Assembly (NCBI RefSeq): GCF_042686025.1
Contig: NZ_JBHUOZ010000001.1
Span: 434,001 to 498,000 of the forward strand
Length of the DNA: 64,000 bases
Reading direction: 5' to 3'
DNA from: Terrimonas rubra
GTDB taxonomy: Bacteria > Bacteroidota > Bacteroidia > Chitinophagales > Chitinophagaceae
Below are positions 43,332 to 51,929 of this stretch, piece by piece; positions within the stretch are counted from its first letter, which is position 1, and the number at the start of each line of letters is the position of its first letter. The notes under the pieces were generated by a model. That model had not been told where the DNA came from. It did no database searches and was given only the letters and a program-made list of their open reading frames with translations. A program made the translations under genes and the position numbers.

Positions 43332-43792
43332 TTTAATCTAAGATCTAAGAAGTGTGATCTAAGATCTTTGTTTAGTTTGACTCAAAGTTTTTAAAGATGA
43401 TACGAAGATTGCGGTAAGCTCATTAGCCTCCTTTAGTAGTTGCTGTAACTCATCTGTTTGTATCATCTTCGTATCATTGATTATTTCTAACCAATATAAA
43501 GATTCATCAGCTTCCTCTACAATTATTTTCATCTTATTGACAAAATCATTGTTGGATTTTGCCCGTTTTGTAGCACGATAGTTAGCGCCCACCGAGCCTG
43601 CTGATCTAATTAATTGTTTGGCTAATTCAAAGCCTGCCGCGTTTTTTGGAAGCAGGTTACATAATTGAATTACGCCAATATGAAACAGTTTTGTTCTTTC
43701 CTGAAGTGTTATTCTATCCATAGGTTAGCGATTACACTTCAAAGTTCGGTATTTTATATCTTAGATCTAAAAATCTGAGATCACAGATTAAA
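43332..43792 (-). mobile_element. IVP cassette 2 (word-repeat inverted arms around a four-helix-bundle gene)
   Basis: The arms are built from GATCTAA-type words: 43332-43365 and 43758-43792, about 34 bp each, matching as inverted repeats at most positions (TTTAATCT, GATCT, AGA and GATCTAAGAT are shared). On minus, the hemF stop TAA lies inside the first arm (TTTAATC), the IVP stop TAG lies inside the second, and the hemB start follows 8 bp later. Same architecture as cassette 1 but unrelated word. Confidence 0.55.
43359..43721 (-). CDS. Four-helix-bundle (IVP/S23) protein, in cassette 2
   Basis: A 120-residue helical protein. The core FELAKQLIRSAGSVGANYRA with RAKSNNDFVNKMKIIVEEAD and SLYWLEIINDT following marks the second common subgroup of the family. 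The last residues QRS and the TAG stop are encoded by the repeat arm itself, which suggests the ORF end and the arm have been inherited together. Function unknown; it may bind RNA or nothing at all. Gap to hemF is 66 bp, mostly repeat arm. Confidence 0.87.
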   Translation of the reverse strand: MDRITLQERTKLFHIGVIQLCNLLPKNAAGFELAKQLIRSAGSVGANYRATKRAKSNNDFVNKMKIIVEEADESLYWLEIINDTKMIQTDELQQLLKEANELTAIFVSSLKTLSQTKQRS

Positions 43793-44744
43793 CCCAGTTT
43801 TTTGGTTTCAAACAAGCCTGCAACAATTTATCCTCTTCACTTCCCGGTTGTGGCTGGTAGTTATAATCGAAGCGGACGGTTGCCGGTAAGCTCATTAAAA
43901 TGCTTTCGGTGCGGCCATTGGTTTTAAGGCCAAAGATGGTGCCGCGGTCATGTACCAGGTTGAACTCTACGTAACGGCCGCGACGGATCTCCTGCCAGTA
44001 TTTTTGTTCCGGCGTGTAAGCCAGGTTTTTGTTTTTTTCAACAATGGGAATATAAGCGTCAATGAATCCATAGCCACAGCTTTTGGCAAAATTTACCCAA
44101 AAGTCAACATCTCTTTTTCCATCGGGACGCTGGTGATCGTAAAAGATACCGCCAATACCACGACGTTCGCCATTGCGATGATGGTTTACAAAGTAATCAT
44201 CACATTCTTTTTTGAAATTAACGAAGAGGTCGGTGCCATAATCGTCGCAGATATTTTTATAGGTTTTATGAAAATGTACGGCATCTTCCTCCACCAGGTA
44301 ATAAGGGGTTAAGTCGGTACCACCGCCAAACCATCTGTCCGCTAAAGAGCCGTCCTCGTGATACAGTTCAAACATGCGGTAGTTACAATGTACAGTAGGT
44401 ACTAAAGGACTTTTTGGATGTATGACCAGGCTTAAACCGCAGGCAAACCAGGAGCCGTTACCAATGGTAGCAGGTGTTTTTAACTGTGCCTGCATGGCCG
44501 GTGTTACTTTACCAAAAACCACGGAAGTATTCACTCCGCCTTTTTCAAAAACATTTCCGTTGGCTATCACCCTGGTTTTACCACCGCCACCGCCTTCACG
44601 TTCCCATTTATCTTCCTGGAAAGTGGCGCCGCCATCTGCCTGTTCCAGTGCCTGGCAAATTTTATTTTGCAGGTCGTGGATAAAGCTAATCCATTGTTCT
44701 TTGATAAGTGTATCGGTTTCCATATTGATTACAGTTGCGTTCAT
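43788..44744 (-). CDS. hemF: Oxygen-dependent coproporphyrinogen III oxidase
   Basis: This enzyme converts coproporphyrinogen III to protoporphyrinogen IX using O2. It has 318 residues (or 311 from a second ATG at 44723). Family motifs include EGGGGGKTRVIANGNVFEKG, WFGGGTDLTPYY, RRGIGGIFYDHQ and RRGRYVEFNLVHDRGTIFGL. The final codon GTT and stop TAA run into the IVP cassette arm. Presence of HemF implies aerobic haem synthesis. Confidence 0.96.
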   Translation of the reverse strand: MNATVINMETDTLIKEQWISFIHDLQNKICQALEQADGGATFQEDKWEREGGGGGKTRVIANGNVFEKGGVNTSVVFGKVTPAMQAQLKTPATIGNGSWFACGLSLVIHPKSPLVPTVHCNYRMFELYHEDGSLADRWFGGGTDLTPYYLVEEDAVHFHKTYKNICDDYGTDLFVNFKKECDDYFVNHHRNGERRGIGGIFYDHQRPDGKRDVDFWVNFAKSCGYGFIDAYIPIVEKNKNLAYTPEQKYWQEIRRGRYVEFNLVHDRGTIFGLKTNGRTESILMSLPATVRFDYNYQPQPGSEEDKLLQACLKPKNWV

Positions 44745-44840
44745 ATAAAAAAGTTTTATGCAAACTTCTTTTGTTTTACAGGCATGAATCCTGATGTGTA
44801 TCAGTTGTACTAATGAGATTGACTAATTCTTTCGCACCAT

Positions 44841-44908
44841 GCTGATCAGCGATATGTTGTTAAACGGAGCGTCGCAAGGGACGATGATCCGTGTTACTAC
44901 AGCCGGTA
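44841..44908 (-). repeat. Element A, copy A4, between hemE and hemF
   Basis: On minus: ACCGGCTGTAGTAACA, ATCATCGTCCCTTGCGACGC, TCCGTTTAAC and CTGATCAGC end. It starts 8 bp after the hemE stop and lies within the probable hem transcript. Confidence 0.72.
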
Positions 44909-44916
44909 ACAAAAAA

Positions 44917-45957
44917 TTAAATCCCTGTCCAGTCAAACTCTTTCACCGTATCTACAAATGCGCGGGCATTATCAACCGGCACATGCGGTAATATACCATG
45001 ACCCAGGTTAGCGATATAGTTTTGTTTACCAAAAGCCTGTAACATTTCTTTTACTTCCTGTTTTATGACTGCCGCAGGCGACAATAGTTTGGCAGGATCA
45101 AAGTTGCCCTGCAGGGTAATATTATCACCGGCAAATTTGCGGGCCATTGGCGCATCAATACACCAGTCAATACCCAGGCCTTTTGCACCTGTTGCGGCCA
45201 TTTCGCCCAATGAATGCCAGGCACCTTTGGCAAATACAATCACGGGTACCTCGTCCTTTAAAGCTGCCACAATCTGGTTGATATAAGGTAAGGACCAGCG
45301 GGCAAAATCGCCTTTGCTTAATAAGCCGCCCCAGCTGTCAAACAACTGCAGGGTATCGGCACCGGCTTTCACCTGGCCTTTGAGATAAGCAATGGTTGTA
45401 TCGGTGATCATTTGTAATAATTGTTGTGCTACAGCAGGTTGCTGGTAACAGAAGGCTTTGGCCTCATCAAAGGTTTTACTGCCTTTGCCTTGTACCATAT
45501 AGCAAAGAATGGTCCAGGGAGCCCCGGCAAAACCGATCAACGGTACACGCCCGTTTAATTCTTTTTTTATCAGTGCAATGGCATCAAATACATATTGCAG
45601 GGTTTCGTTTACATCAGGCACCTGTACACGACCGAGGTCATTGCTGTTTTTGATAGGTTGTGGCAATAAAGGACCCACCTGTTCGATCAGCTGCACTTCC
45701 AGGCCCATAGCCTGGGGGACTACCAGAATATCGGAGAATAAGATAGCCGCATCCACACCGATGATATCCACGGGCTGCAGGGTGATCTCACAAGCCAGCT
45801 CAGGGGTTTGGCAACGTTCAAAAAAACCATATTTATCACGAATGGCGCGGTATTCGGGTAAATACCTGCCTGCCTGGCGCATCATCCATACCGGAGGACG
45901 TTCAACTGTTTCATTATTCAGGGTGCGTAATAGTAAATCGTTCTTTAAAGCTGACAT
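44917..45957 (-). CDS. hemE: Uroporphyrinogen decarboxylase
   Basis: This enzyme removes four carboxylates from uroporphyrinogen III. It has 346 residues, with RQAGRYLPEYR at 27-37, catalytic Asp76 in ILFSDILVVPQAMG, the region GFAGAPWTILCYMVQG, and the C-terminal GHGILPHVPVDN. It follows hemD by 61 bp. Confidence 0.96.
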   Translation of the reverse strand: MSALKNDLLLRTLNNETVERPPVWMMRQAGRYLPEYRAIRDKYGFFERCQTPELACEITLQPVDIIGVDAAILFSDILVVPQAMGLEVQLIEQVGPLLPQPIKNSNDLGRVQVPDVNETLQYVFDAIALIKKELNGRVPLIGFAGAPWTILCYMVQGKGSKTFDEAKAFCYQQPAVAQQLLQMITDTTIAYLKGQVKAGADTLQLFDSWGGLLSKGDFARWSLPYINQIVAALKDEVPVIVFAKGAWHSLGEMAATGAKGLGIDWCIDAPMARKFAGDNITLQGNFDPAKLLSPAAVIKQEVKEMLQAFGKQNYIANLGHGILPHVPVDNARAFVDTVKEFDWTGI

Positions 45958-46018
45958 GGTATCAAGTAAAAATTAAAAAGTAAAAAATAGAGAGCGGTAC
46001 AATTTATCTTTTTCAATA

Positions 46019-46720
46019 TTATCTGTAATAGTCCATTACTGTTTGTATCATTTCTTCCTTACCCGTTTGTTCGGCCATAATAACGGGATTGGTGCTTATT
46101 CTCTGTAAGGCATTGGCAGTGGTTTGCCCTGTTGCAAAAAGTACAGTAGCCCGGGATATTTTATTGGCCGCAAAAAAACTTTCTGCTGCTGAAGGACTAA
46201 AGAACAGTATACCATGAAAACGGCCATCTACTGTAACAGAGGCCGGCGTATTCTGGTACACGATAATTTCCTGCACATATAATCCTTCCTCATCCAGTTT
46301 ATCCATTAAGGTAGGGAGGTGTTTGTTGCCGGTGAAAAAAATCAATTCTTCTGCCTCTCCATCCTCAATGATCTTATCGGCCAGGTCTTCGGCATAGGCT
46401 GCCGTACCTGCAATACTTTCTTTACCAAAGTATTTTTCAACCAGTTTAGCCGTTTTGTTGGCAATACAGTAAATACGCCAGTCAGGTTGATGGCCATCCA
46501 GTTCGGCAGCAATAATTTCTACCGCATGCTGGCTGGTGAATATTACGTAAGCCGATTGTAGTAAAGCCGTTTCAATTTCCTGCTGTACTTCGATAGAGTC
46601 TACCGGTTCAATATTAATGAAAGCCTGGGCCGTAATGGAAATATTTTCCATGGCCGCTTCCTGCACTAAAGACTGGGGCAGGGCGCTGGTAGATAATATT
46701 TTAATTTCGTTATTTGCCAT
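46019..46720 (-). CDS. hemD: Uroporphyrinogen III synthase
   Basis: This enzyme cyclises hydroxymethylbilane with ring-D inversion. The 233-residue protein is divergent, as is usual for HemD, but has the family sequence YVIFTSQHAVEII, IYCIANKTAKLVEKYFG, IIFFTG-like LIFFTGNKHLPTLMD, and FFSPSAAESFF with ATGQTTANAL. Its ATG overlaps the hemC stop codon by one base, so the pair is translationally coupled. Confidence 0.9.
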   Translation of the reverse strand: MANNEIKILSTSALPQSLVQEAAMENISITAQAFINIEPVDSIEVQQEIETALLQSAYVIFTSQHAVEIIAAELDGHQPDWRIYCIANKTAKLVEKYFGKESIAGTAAYAEDLADKIIEDGEAEELIFFTGNKHLPTLMDKLDEEGLYVQEIIVYQNTPASVTVDGRFHGILFFSPSAAESFFAANKISRATVLFATGQTTANALQRISTNPVIMAEQTGKEEMIQTVMDYYR

Positions 46721-47655
46721 TATTTCATTGACGCAACAATGGCTTCACCGCCATTTTGCAATATTTCATTTGCTGCTATAACACCCAGTTGCATCGCTTG
46801 TTCAACGGGTAATTGTTTTTCCACCTGTATTTTCTGTGATCCGTCTACCGAAAGTAAACTACCGGTAAAATGCAGTTGCCCGTTTTGTATTTGTGCCAGG
46901 GCACTGATAGGGGTAGTACAACCTCCCATCAGGGTACGTAAAAAGTCTTTTTCCAATTGGGTACATAAAGCCGTAACAGTATCATTTAAAGGTGCGCAGG
47001 CCTCTAATACCCGGCTGTCATTTTCACGGCCCACTATCATAATAGCACCTTGTGCCGGGGCCGGCAACATCCAGTCAATTTCAATAGCACTGGCTGGTCG
47101 CAGGCCCACACGTTCCAGGCCTGCAGCGGCAAAAATGGCGGCATCCCAGTTGCTGTTCTTTAATTTTTCCATCCGGGTATGTACATTACCCCTGAGGTTT
47201 TCAAAAGTGGTTTGAGGATAACGGTGCTGCCATTGTGCTTTACGGCGGATAGAGCTGGTAGCAATAGTAATGGTGAGTGCTGTATTTGGCTCCGCTAATA
47301 ATGCCGGTGTAATACTGGTTTTACCCGGATGCAAAACAAGCAGGTCTTTTTCATTACCCCTTGATAAAACCGCGGCCTGTACAATACCCCCGGGTAGTTG
47401 TGTAGGCACATCCTTCATGGAATGTACGGCTATATCTATCTGGTTATTTAATAAGGCTATGTCCAGGCTGCGGGTAAAAATGCCCTGAACCCCCATTTCG
47501 TATAAGGGAGTAGTGAGGTTAATATCGCCTTCACTTTTTACCGGTACTAATTGAGTAGTGTAACCGGCCTGCTGTAGTAAGTTACTCACGGTTTCGGCCT
47601 GCCATAAAGCGAGCTTACTATCTCTTGTTCCTATCCGTATTGCTGTTTGGGTCAT
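46720..47655 (-). CDS. hemC: Hydroxymethylbilane synthase (porphobilinogen deaminase)
   Basis: This enzyme polymerises four porphobilinogens. It has 311 residues from ATG 47655 (MTQTAIRIGTRDSKLALWQA); an upstream in-frame start would overlap hemA. Asp82 in HSMKDVPTQLPGG is the catalytic acid, and Cys246 in LMGGCTTPISA carries the dipyrromethane cofactor. It lies 5 bp after hemA and overlaps hemD by 1 bp. Confidence 0.96.
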   Translation of the reverse strand: MTQTAIRIGTRDSKLALWQAETVSNLLQQAGYTTQLVPVKSEGDINLTTPLYEMGVQGIFTRSLDIALLNNQIDIAVHSMKDVPTQLPGGIVQAAVLSRGNEKDLLVLHPGKTSITPALLAEPNTALTITIATSSIRRKAQWQHRYPQTTFENLRGNVHTRMEKLKNSNWDAAIFAAAGLERVGLRPASAIEIDWMLPAPAQGAIMIVGRENDSRVLEACAPLNDTVTALCTQLEKDFLRTLMGGCTTPISALAQIQNGQLHFTGSLLSVDGSQKIQVEKQLPVEQAMQLGVIAANEILQNGGEAIVASMK

Positions 47656-47660
47656 TATTG

Positions 47661-48881
47661 TTAAGACATTTGCAGGTAGTCGTTTATAGCATTGATAAAC
47701 TGACATCCTTTTTCCTGGTTTGTACGCAAATTTACAGCTAAGCGGCTTACCGCCTTTTGCACTTTTCTGTCATCGTACAGCAAAGTGTTATCTGTGGCCA
47801 TTTCGCAAAATCCGGGATGCAGTTCAGCTAGTTCCTGCAATTTATCTTTCCAATTTTTTATATGCAACGAATAACGATAGTCGTTCAGCCAATTGTAAAA
47901 ATCAACTTTATATTGCTGCAAGATGGCTTTGGCTTTTGGAATTTCGCCCTTGCGTTTACTGAATGTTTTATCTAAAATAGTGGTGGATATTTCATCCACA
48001 TCAATAACATGTACATGGGATAAGGTTCTTACCCCGCTGTGTACGTTCATCGGTACCGACAGGTCGAGTACCATTTTCTGCCCACCGGTTGTAAAATATT
48101 CCTTTACAATGGTAGGTTGTGTTGCATTGGTACATACGATCACCACATCGCTGCTGTTTACTGTAGCCGGCAGCAGGTCGTAATCAATATATTGTATACC
48201 GGCTGTTTCGGCCAGCTGGCGTGCATTTTCGGCAGTGCGGTTGGTAATGGTTACCTGTATACCGGGTATATAGTTCACCAGGTTTTTACATACGTTGCTG
48301 CCAAATTTACCGGCGCCAACCACCAGTACTTTCTTCCCGGCTATACCTGGAATATCTTTCAGCAACTCTATAGCTGCATACGATACCGATACGGTACCGC
48401 TGCTTAAAGCTGTTTCCGTTTTTACGCGTTTGGAGGCCTGGATGGCAAAATTGATGGTACGGTTCATGATCGGGCCGATCATGCCTATTTTTTCCGATTC
48501 ACTGATCGCCAGTTTCAGCTGACCCAGTATTTCATAATCGCCCAAAATCTGCGAATCAATACCCGATGCCACATTGTATAAATGTTCCACCGCATCATTG
48601 CCCGATTTCAGGTAGGCATGTTCCAGGAACTCATCCTGCGAACCCCGGGTATACTCCGTTAACAAACGTACCAGGTGCATTACCGATTCGGCAAAGCCAT
48701 ATATTTCTGTGCGGTTACAGGTAGACAGGACAAAAACGCTGCGTAAGTTCTGCTCTTTTGCTTTTGCTGCGATCTGGTGAAATACATCCTTATTAACAGA
48801 AAAAGCACCACGCACTTTTGTATCGGCAGCATGGTAGTTGATACCGGCAATACAAAAGCGGTTCAGGATTTCCGTGGACAT
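47661..48881 (-). CDS. hemA: Glutamyl-tRNA reductase
   Basis: First step of the C5 pathway: reduces glutamyl-tRNA to the semialdehyde. The catalytic Cys55 is in VLSTCNRTEIYGF, and the NADPH domain has KVLVVGAGKFGSNVCKNL. I place the start at ATG 48881 (MSTEILNRFCIAGINYH, 406 residues), because a TACATTTG promoter element occurs inside the 26-codon extension that the upstream ATG (48959) would give. It heads hemA-C-D-E-F-B-L and is divergent from hemH. Confidence 0.94.
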   Translation of the reverse strand: MSTEILNRFCIAGINYHAADTKVRGAFSVNKDVFHQIAAKAKEQNLRSVFVLSTCNRTEIYGFAESVMHLVRLLTEYTRGSQDEFLEHAYLKSGNDAVEHLYNVASGIDSQILGDYEILGQLKLAISESEKIGMIGPIMNRTINFAIQASKRVKTETALSSGTVSVSYAAIELLKDIPGIAGKKVLVVGAGKFGSNVCKNLVNYIPGIQVTITNRTAENARQLAETAGIQYIDYDLLPATVNSSDVVIVCTNATQPTIVKEYFTTGGQKMVLDLSVPMNVHSGVRTLSHVHVIDVDEISTTILDKTFSKRKGEIPKAKAILQQYKVDFYNWLNDYRYSLHIKNWKDKLQELAELHPGFCEMATDNTLLYDDRKVQKAVSRLAVNLRTNQEKGCQFINAINDYLQMS

Positions 48882-48910
48882 AATATGTGGGTCCGAAAGC
48901 ATAAAGTCCG

Positions 48911-48938
48911 CAAATGTAAAACCGAAATACTTCTCAAA
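48911..48938 (-). promoter_or_regulatory. Putative promoter of the hem operon
   Basis: On minus: TTTG, 16-bp gap, TACATTTG (48911-48918), a full TAnnTTTG match. The predicted start gives a leader of about 25 nt before ATG 48881. The spacing is at the short end. Confidence 0.5.
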
Positions 48939-49038
48939 AGTCATAATACTGTCACACACTATGTAATTGTATGATAATCATGCACGGGATACAAAAAAAC
49001 ATGAGCAAAATCAGGCTTTGGGCCTTATGTTTTTATGT

Positions 49039-49106
49039 TACCGGCTACAGTGCTGCTATCATCGTTCCTTGCGTCGCACACCGGAGCCCCATATCCCTGA
49101 TCAGCC
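49039..49106 (+). repeat. Element A, copy A5, between hemA and hemH
   Basis: ACCGGCTACAGT, CTATCATCGTTCCTTGCGTC, GCACACCGGAG and CTGATCAGC end; closest to copy A1 in the core. It lies in the divergent hemA/hemH control region. Confidence 0.72.
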
Positions 49107-49184
49107 GTCCGCAATCAGTAGTGAATATGATTTTCTTCTGTCAACTTTTGAACTTTTGTCATACAAACCTTTAAGACTTTCAAC

Positions 49185-49192
49185 TACTTTTG
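49185..49192 (+). promoter_or_regulatory. -7 element of hemH, suggests a leaderless mRNA
   Basis: TACTTTTG matches TAnnTTTG and ends 4 bp before ATG 49197, the same geometry as for the TetR gene at 17326. Confidence 0.5.
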
Positions 49193-49196
49193 CAGC

Positions 49197-50246
49197 ATGC
49201 AAAAAAAGAAAGCCCTTTTGTTAATGAACCTGGGGTCTCCCGATTCTACTTCCGTAAAAGATGTTCGCCGTTATCTCAACGAATTTTTAATGGACCCGAG
49301 GGTGATCGATAAACCCTGGCTGGCCCGTTTTTTATTGGTTAAAGGCATTATTACACCTTTCCGTGCACCAAAATCGGCGCACGCCTACCAGACCATCTGG
49401 ACCAAAGAAGGCTCCCCATTGATTGTGCTGACCAAACAATTACAGGCAGCATTAAAGGAGCTACATGATATGCCCATTGAAATAACCATGCGTTATGGCA
49501 ACCCGCACCCCAAAGTGGCGTTTGAAAAATTATTGCAACAGGCTCCGGACCTTGACGAGGTAATCTTATTTCCCCTGTACCCGCATTATGCCATGAGCAG
49601 TTATGAAACTGCTGTGGAATACGTAAAAAAAGAGTACGAGGAAAACAGGTCCAGGTATAAGTTTACATTAACCGTGGTTCCCCAGTTCTTTAATCATCCT
49701 GAATATATACAGGCAATGGCCGATGCCATGAGGCCCTACTTACAACAGGAGTATGATCATTTGTTATTCAGCTATCATGGCATACCGGCCAGGCATTTAC
49801 ACCAGTGTGACCAGGAGAACATTCCTAACAGTGTAGGTAAACCCTGTTCCGAATCCTGCCCTGTTTCCCAACACCAGAACTGCTACCGGTACGAGGTATA
49901 TGAAACGACCAGGCTGTTAACAGAGGCACTGAGGATACCTGCCAATAAGTACAGTGTTTCTTTCCAGTCCCGTTTAGGTAAGGGCTGGCTGGAACCATTT
50001 ACCGACAAACGCCTGGAAGCCATGCCCGGTGAAGGCATTAAAAAATTACTGATCGTGAGCCCGGCATTTGTAAGCGATTGCCTGGAAACCCTGGAAGAGC
50101 TGGCTATTGGCGGTAAAGAAAGTTTTATAGCAGCAGGCGGTGAGTCATATACTTTTATTCCCTGTATGAATACCAACCCTACCTGGGTAAATGCCATTGG
50201 CAATATAGCCGCAATAACAAAGCCGGCAGCCATCCAGGCCGGTTAA
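49197..50246 (+). CDS. hemH: Ferrochelatase
   Basis: This enzyme inserts Fe2+ into protoporphyrin IX. It has 349 residues, with LLLMNLGSPDSTSVKDVRRYL at the N terminus, the catalytic His in HLLFSYHGIPARHLHQCD (about residue 195), and the Glu-rich FVSDCLETLEELAIGGKE near 284-301. The segment CxxSCPVSQHQNCYRYE is inserted after the catalytic region, with several cysteines. Followed 16 bp later by hemJ. Confidence 0.95.
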   Translation: MQKKKALLLMNLGSPDSTSVKDVRRYLNEFLMDPRVIDKPWLARFLLVKGIITPFRAPKSAHAYQTIWTKEGSPLIVLTKQLQAALKELHDMPIEITMRYGNPHPKVAFEKLLQQAPDLDEVILFPLYPHYAMSSYETAVEYVKKEYEENRSRYKFTLTVVPQFFNHPEYIQAMADAMRPYLQQEYDHLLFSYHGIPARHLHQCDQENIPNSVGKPCSESCPVSQHQNCYRYEVYETTRLLTEALRIPANKYSVSFQSRLGKGWLEPFTDKRLEAMPGEGIKKLLIVSPAFVSDCLETLEELAIGGKESFIAAGGESYTFIPCMNTNPTWVNAIGNIAAITKPAAIQAG

Positions 50247-50262
50247 GTAAGCAATTGAAAGC

Positions 50263-50808
50263 ATGTATTTATATTTAAAAGCCTTACATATCATTTTTAT
50301 TGTAACCTGGTTTGCCGGGTTATTTTACATGCCCCGTTTACTCATTTATAATACTGAAGCCGGTGAGCAGCCCTCACCTGCCAGAGAGATCTTACGCAAG
50401 CAATTTTCGGTCATGTTAAAACGGCTATGGTACGGCATTACCTGGCCCTCGGCCATTATTACTTTAATCATGGGTTTATGGGTGATGTTTTACGGACCAT
50501 GGGCCAGCACTTTTAAAATGCATACCTGGCTGCATATCAAATTATTATTTGTATTGCTGTTATATGTTTACCATCATACCCTGCATTTTATTTTAAAGCA
50601 ACAACTACGCGGAGAGTTTAAATATACATCACAGCAGTTACGCATCTGGAACGAGGTGGCTACCATTTTTCTTGTAGCTATTGTTATGCTTGTAACGGTC
50701 AAACAAAACATGAGTGCTATCTGGGGCATATTGGGTCTGGTGGGCTTTGTGGTATTGTTAATGAGCGCTATTAAAATTTATAAGATAGTAAGGCAGAAAC
50801 GCGCTTAA
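50263..50808 (+). CDS. hemJ: Protoporphyrinogen IX oxidase HemJ
   Basis: A 181-residue integral membrane protein with four to five helices that performs the penultimate step of haem synthesis. The family's N-terminal pattern KALHIIFIVTWFAGLFYMPR includes the conserved His, and YGITWPSAIITLIMGLW and MHTWLHIKLLFVLLLYVYHH follow. No hemG or hemY is seen, so HemJ would complete the pathway between HemF and HemH. Confidence 0.92.
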   Translation: MYLYLKALHIIFIVTWFAGLFYMPRLLIYNTEAGEQPSPAREILRKQFSVMLKRLWYGITWPSAIITLIMGLWVMFYGPWASTFKMHTWLHIKLLFVLLLYVYHHTLHFILKQQLRGEFKYTSQQLRIWNEVATIFLVAIVMLVTVKQNMSAIWGILGLVGFVVLLMSAIKIYKIVRQKRA

Positions 50809-50891
50809 CTATTATAGCTTTTTGTCATATAAACCGTCAACCAGGATAAGCCTTATATTTGTAGGCCAGCCTTAATAAGCATGATAAAATA

Positions 50892-51920
50892 ATGTCGACC
50901 TCTTCTACTAATATCTTAATAGATAGAATTACTGCTCTATTAAATGCGGCCAGGCAAAAAGTTGTTCATACCGTAAATCATACAATGGTATTAACATACT
51001 TTGAAATTGGCAAAATGATCGTAGAAGAAGAACAAATGGGCAAGGAACGGGCCGGTTATGGTACAAAGCTCCTATCCAGTCTTTCAGTTAAATTGATTAA
51101 AAAGTTTGGAAAAGGATTTTCCGCAACCAATCTAAAACAGATGAGGCAATTTTACCTTATCTATTCTAAGCAGTCGGATCAATTACCAGACTTACACAAA
51201 AGTCAGACAGTGTCTGACGAATTCAAATTGAGCTGGTCTCATTACCTGAAATTAATGCGGATCGACGATATTCATGAACGTCAATTCTATGAAGTTGAAT
51301 CTTTAAAAAACAACTGGAGCCTGCGGGAACTAAACCGTCAATATGACACAGCTTTATTCACAAGGCTTGCGTTAGGCAAAAACAAGAAAGAAACTCTTAC
51401 ACTAGCCAGGGAAGGTCAAATTATTGAAGAACCACGGGATGCCATTAAAGATCCCTACATTTTAGAATTTATCGGGCTTCCCGAATTATCGGCCTTTTCG
51501 GAAAACGACCTGGAGGAGAAGTTAATTGATAAGCTGGAGCACTTCCTACTTGAATTAGGAAGCGGATTTACATTTGTTGCAAGGCAGGACAGGATTAGTT
51601 TTGACGACAAACATTTCAGGATTGATCTGGTATTTTATAATAGGATACTCCGTTGCTTTGTGCTGATCGATTTAAAAGTAGGGGAACTTAAACACCAGGA
51701 TATCGGTCAAATGCAGATGTATGTAAATTACTATGACAGGAAAATAAAATTAGCAGAGGAAAATAAAACCATCGGTATTATACTTTGTCAAAACAAGAGT
51801 GAAGCGGTGGTAGAATTCACTTTGCCTGAAAACAATAAGCAAATCTTTGCCAGTAAGTATTTAACAGTACTGCCAAGCAAAGAAACCTTGATCAAACTTT
51901 TAGAAACAGCAATAAATTAA
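50892..51920 (+). CDS. YhcG-type PDDEXK nuclease (DUF1016)
   Basis: A 342-residue putative nuclease. The N domain (about 1-165) is the DUF1016 helical region (MVLTYFEIGKMIVEEEQMGK, GYGTKLLSSLSVKLIKKFG). The C domain is the PDDEXK-like fold: HFRIDLVFYNRILRCFVLID then LKVGELKHQDIGQMQMYVNYY. Acts alone or with restriction systems in other genomes; no such partners here. A TATATTTG element lies 30 bp upstream. It separates the hemHJ pair from the ChaN-like gene and looks like an accessory insertion. Confidence 0.85.
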   Translation: MSTSSTNILIDRITALLNAARQKVVHTVNHTMVLTYFEIGKMIVEEEQMGKERAGYGTKLLSSLSVKLIKKFGKGFSATNLKQMRQFYLIYSKQSDQLPDLHKSQTVSDEFKLSWSHYLKLMRIDDIHERQFYEVESLKNNWSLRELNRQYDTALFTRLALGKNKKETLTLAREGQIIEEPRDAIKDPYILEFIGLPELSAFSENDLEEKLIDKLEHFLLELGSGFTFVARQDRISFDDKHFRIDLVFYNRILRCFVLIDLKVGELKHQDIGQMQMYVNYYDRKIKLAEENKTIGIILCQNKSEAVVEFTLPENNKQIFASKYLTVLPSKETLIKLLETAIN

Positions 51921-51929
51921 GCATACAAC

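Noticed and set aside
46720..47706. hemC start at 47706
   Set aside because: It would overlap hemA by 46 bp; ATG 47655 gives the family N terminus and a 5-bp gap.
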